A stretch of DNA of 16,743 nt from Alistipes sp. Lineage in GTDB: Bacteria > Bacteroidota > Bacteroidia > Bacteroidales > Rikenellaceae. Each line of letters begins with the position of its first letter. Positions within the stretch are counted from its first letter, which is position 1. The notes beneath the pieces were generated by a model. That model made no database searches. It saw only the letters and a program-made list of their open reading frames with translations, and was not told the origin of the DNA. This document shows positions 14,971 through 16,743 of this stretch, piece by piece. Where the stretch lies: assembly GCA_017391185.1 (NCBI GenBank), contig JAFOZN010000129.1:1-16743 (forward strand). Direction: 5' to 3'. Position numbers and translations under genes: made by a program.

Positions 14971-14999
14971 GAGGGTGTCTAACCAAAGTTAGCACCCTC
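14971..14999. repeat. hairpin related to the operon terminator, upstream of the GPH symporter
   Basis: GAGGGTG-T-CTAAC (14971-14983) pairs with GTTAGCACCCTC (14988-14999), giving 7 + 5 bp around one bulged T, with a CAAA loop. The arm and the bases following it (CACCCTCATTCG) repeat those at 12410-12420. No U-run follows on the minus strand, so termination would be weak. The loop and right arm also contain TAACTTTG on the minus strand (14991-14984), a TAnnTTTG match that could be a -7 box for the symporter, without a good -33 element. Confidence 0.6.
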
Positions 15000-15031
15000 A
15001 TTCGGCTAAAGTTTTCTGAGTGAAGTCTTAT

Positions 15032-15132
15032 AACAAGCGGTTTTTTTAGCCACGCAAAGTGTGAGAAAGCGCGCTTTACCAAAGCGTAAATGAGCATTTC
15101 GAGCACAAGCGTAACGCTAAAACCACCTTGTT
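15032..15132. repeat. long imperfect inverted repeat in the xylA-symporter spacer
   Basis: AACAAG (15032-15037) pairs with CTTGTT (15127-15132), and the run 15039-15050 pairs with 15116-15124 (9 bp, with three bulged T). The enclosed 65 bases hold a 12-bp palindrome AAAGCGCGCTTT (15066-15077) and a CGCTTT/AAAGCG hairpin (15072-15077/15081-15086). On the minus strand it is the 3' end of the xylA message. It has no coding potential that I can support. It may be an attenuating or stabilising structure, or part of a small repeat element. Confidence 0.5.
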
Positions 15133-15140
15133 AGACGACT

Positions 15141-16451
15141 TTAGATATACATATTTACGATAGACTCATAGAGCTCCTGCTTACCGCTGATCTGCTCTGG
15201 CTCATTCTCGTAAGCATAGTCAACAACCTGCTCCAATGTGAGCTTGCCATCCTCGAAATCCTTACCCATACCGCTGTCGTATGAAGCGTAGCGGTCAGAG
15301 AGCATCTTCTCATATGGAGAGTTCTCGATAATGTCGGCAGCGATGAGCAATGCACGTGCCATAGCATCCATACCAGAGATGTGAGCGATGAAGAGATCCT
15401 CAGGATCTGTTGAGTTACGGCGAGTCTTAGCATCGAAGTTTGTACCACCACCCTGCAAGCCACCGCCACGAACGATAACCAACATAGCCTGTACCAACTC
15501 ATAGAGGTCGATAGGGAACTGGTCTGTATCCCAACCATTCTGGTAGTCACCGCGGTTAGCATCGATAGAGCCGAGCAAACCTGCATCTACTGCACACTGC
15601 AACTCATGCTCGAATGTGTGACCAGCCAATGTAGCGTGGTTAACCTCGATATTGATCTTGAAATCCTGATCCAAACCGTTGGCACGCAAGAAGCCGATAA
15701 CAGTCTCAGTATCTACATCATACTGGTGCTTCATAGGCTCCATTGGCTTAGGCTCGATGAGGAATGTACCCTTGAAGCCCTGCTTGCGAGCATAGTCACG
15801 AGCCATCTTGAGCATAGTAGCCAAGTGTGCCTTCTCGCGCTTCATATCCGTATTGAGGAGTGACATATAACCCTCACGACCACCCCAGAATACATAGCAA
15901 TCACCACCCAAAGCGATAGTAGCATCGATAGAGTTCTTGATCTGCAACATAGCACGTGCAGCAGCCTTGAAATCAGGGTTAGTAGAAGCTCCGTTCATAT
16001 AACGCTTGTGACCAAATACGTTAGCTGTACCCCACAAGAGCTTGATGCCTGTCTCGGCCTGCTTCTGCTTAGCATACTCTACGATAGCCTTCAAATTAGC
16101 CTCATACTTCTTTGGATCTGGATCCTCATCGATAAGGTCAACATCGTGGAAGCAGTAGTACTCGATACCCATCTTCTGCATGAACTCGAAACCAGCATCC
16201 ATCTTAGCCTTAGCACGCTCCAAAGCGCACTCTGACTCATTCCATGGGAAAGTCTTTGTACCAGGGCCGAACTGATCTGCACCCTCAGCGCAGAGAGTAT
16301 GCCACCACGCCATAGCGAAGCGGAACCAATCCTTCATCTTCTTACCTGCAACAACCTGCTCTGGGTTGTAATAACGGAATGCCAATGGATTCTTTGAATC
16401 CTTACCCTCGAACTGAATCTTACCAATCTCAGGGAAATACTGTTTTGCCAT
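15141..16451 (-). CDS. xylA: xylose isomerase (class II)
   Basis: A 436-residue TIM-barrel enzyme, the length of Bacteroides class II XylA. It converts D-xylose to D-xylulose in the cytoplasm with two divalent metal ions. The catalytic pair H102 and D105 lie in CFHDVD (100-105). Metal and substrate ligands are E233 and K235 in LIEPKPMEP (231-239), E269 and H272 in [11 protein letters not shown] (268-278), D297 in SIDANRGD (295-302), D308 and D310 in WDTDQFP (307-313), and D340 in GGTNFDAK (335-342). All are intact. The ATG is preceded by an A/T-rich stretch without Shine-Dalgarno. It follows xylB after a 55-base gap and so is probably expressed with it. Confidence 0.98.
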   Translation of the reverse strand: MAKQYFPEIGKIQFEGKDSKNPLAFRYYNPEQVVAGKKMKDWFRFAMAWWHTLCAEGADQFGPGTKTFPWNESECALERAKAKMDAGFEFMQKMGIEYYCFHDVDLIDEDPDPKKYEANLKAIVEYAKQKQAETGIKLLWGTANVFGHKRYMNGASTNPDFKAAARAMLQIKNSIDATIALGGDCYVFWGGREGYMSLLNTDMKREKAHLATMLKMARDYARKQGFKGTFLIEPKPMEPMKHQYDVDTETVIGFLRANGLDQDFKINIEVNHATLAGHTFEHELQCAVDAGLLGSIDANRGDYQNGWDTDQFPIDLYELVQAMLVIVRGGGLQGGGTNFDAKTRRNSTDPEDLFIAHISGMDAMARALLIAADIIENSPYEKMLSDRYASYDSGMGKDFEDGKLTLEQVVDYAYENEPEQISGKQELYESIVNMYI

Positions 16452-16506
16452 AATTTTTAGTTGTTTTAAGTTTGTTATAATTTATATCTGAATTTATTAC
16501 GATTCT

Positions 16507-16743
16507 CTACTTTAGGCGAAGCTCCACCTCGCGCTTCCACGCCTGATAACTTGTCTCCAAAGCCTCGGCATCCTCCGCCTTAGGCTCGACAACCTCCAGA
16601 CAACGGAGTGAGCGGAAAGCCTCCTCGCGATCGGCATAGAGGCCTGCACCCAACGCCGCACCACGCGCCGCGCCCAACGAGCCATCGGTATTGAAGAGCT
16701 CGATACGCGCACCTGTAAGCGTTGACAAAGTCTGGCGGAAGAG
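16507..16743 (-). CDS. xylB: xylulokinase, C-terminal end (cut by window edge)
   Basis: The last 79 codons of an FGGY-family sugar kinase, ending at the TAG complementary to 16507-16509. The tail LFRQTLSTLTGARIELFNTD followed by GSLGAARGAALGAGLY matches the C-terminus of xylulokinase, with the Gly/Ala-rich helix near the ATP site. The enzyme phosphorylates D-xylulose to xylulose 5-phosphate for the pentose phosphate pathway. The N-terminal FGGY domain lies outside the window. Position directly upstream of xylA supports xylulokinase over other FGGY kinases. Confidence 0.9.
   Translation of the reverse strand, partial: LFRQTLSTLTGARIELFNTDGSLGAARGAALGAGLYADREEAFRSLRCLEVVEPKAEDAEALETSYQAWKREVELRLK

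Noticed and set aside
16452..16506. Separate xylA promoter in the xylB-xylA gap
   Set aside because: The 55 bases are A/T-rich but contain no TAnnTTTG with TTTG at the right distance.

Overview
The window looks like a chromosomal segment from a gut-type member of the Bacteroidota (Bacteroidales, possibly close to Alistipes/Rikenellaceae; the genus is a guess). The reasons are two close matches to the Bacteroidota promoter pattern (TTTG, 20-base spacer, TAnnTTTG), A/T-rich translation starts without Shine-Dalgarno sequences, and the protein families: class II xylose isomerase, meso-diaminopimelate dehydrogenase, a short indolepyruvate oxidoreductase with a phenylacetate-CoA ligase, and a YqhD-type alcohol dehydrogenase. 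I see no intact mobile element, CRISPR array or phage.

Layout. (1) 1-1017, minus: the N-terminal 339 codons of dprA, cut by the window edge. (2) 1203-1390, plus: a promoter, tRNA-Cys(GCA) and a strong terminator, followed by a perfect 12-bp tandem repeat and a second near-copy of the tRNA 3' end that may be an integration scar. (3) 1710-3246, plus: a DUF697 membrane protein and a uracil-DNA-glycosylase-superfamily protein, ending at a hairpin shared with the convergent operon. (4) 9557 down to 3309, minus: ddh, iorA, iorB, an aminotransferase, paaK and a double-ACT protein. (5) 9861-12359, plus: an iron-dependent alcohol dehydrogenase with a clear promoter and terminator, then a YbdG-like MscS channel. 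(6) 16743 down to 12441, minus: the end of xylB, then xylA, a GPH-family sugar symporter and a GH43 glycosidase, closed by a 16-bp terminator hairpin.

How the genes work together. The ior cluster links free aryl acids, aryl-acyl-CoAs, aryl-pyruvates and aromatic amino acids. PaaK makes the CoA ester, IorAB interconverts it with the 2-oxo acid using ferredoxin, and the aminotransferase interconverts that with the amino acid. The double-ACT protein suggests sensing of an amino acid. The set could run as catabolism (producing phenylacetate or indoleacetate) or as reductive salvage of aryl acids; the sequence alone does not decide. The xyl cluster is a compact pentose route: uptake of xylosides or xylo-oligosaccharides by the GPH symporter, cleavage by a GH43 enzyme without a signal peptide, isomerisation by XylA and phosphorylation by XylB.

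Most genes are recognisable members of known families. The items most worth a second look are the IorA that lacks the usual C-terminal ferredoxin domain, the possible att scar at tRNA-Cys, the recurring hairpin sequence in the xyl region, and the structured 216-bp spacer between xylA and the transporter.
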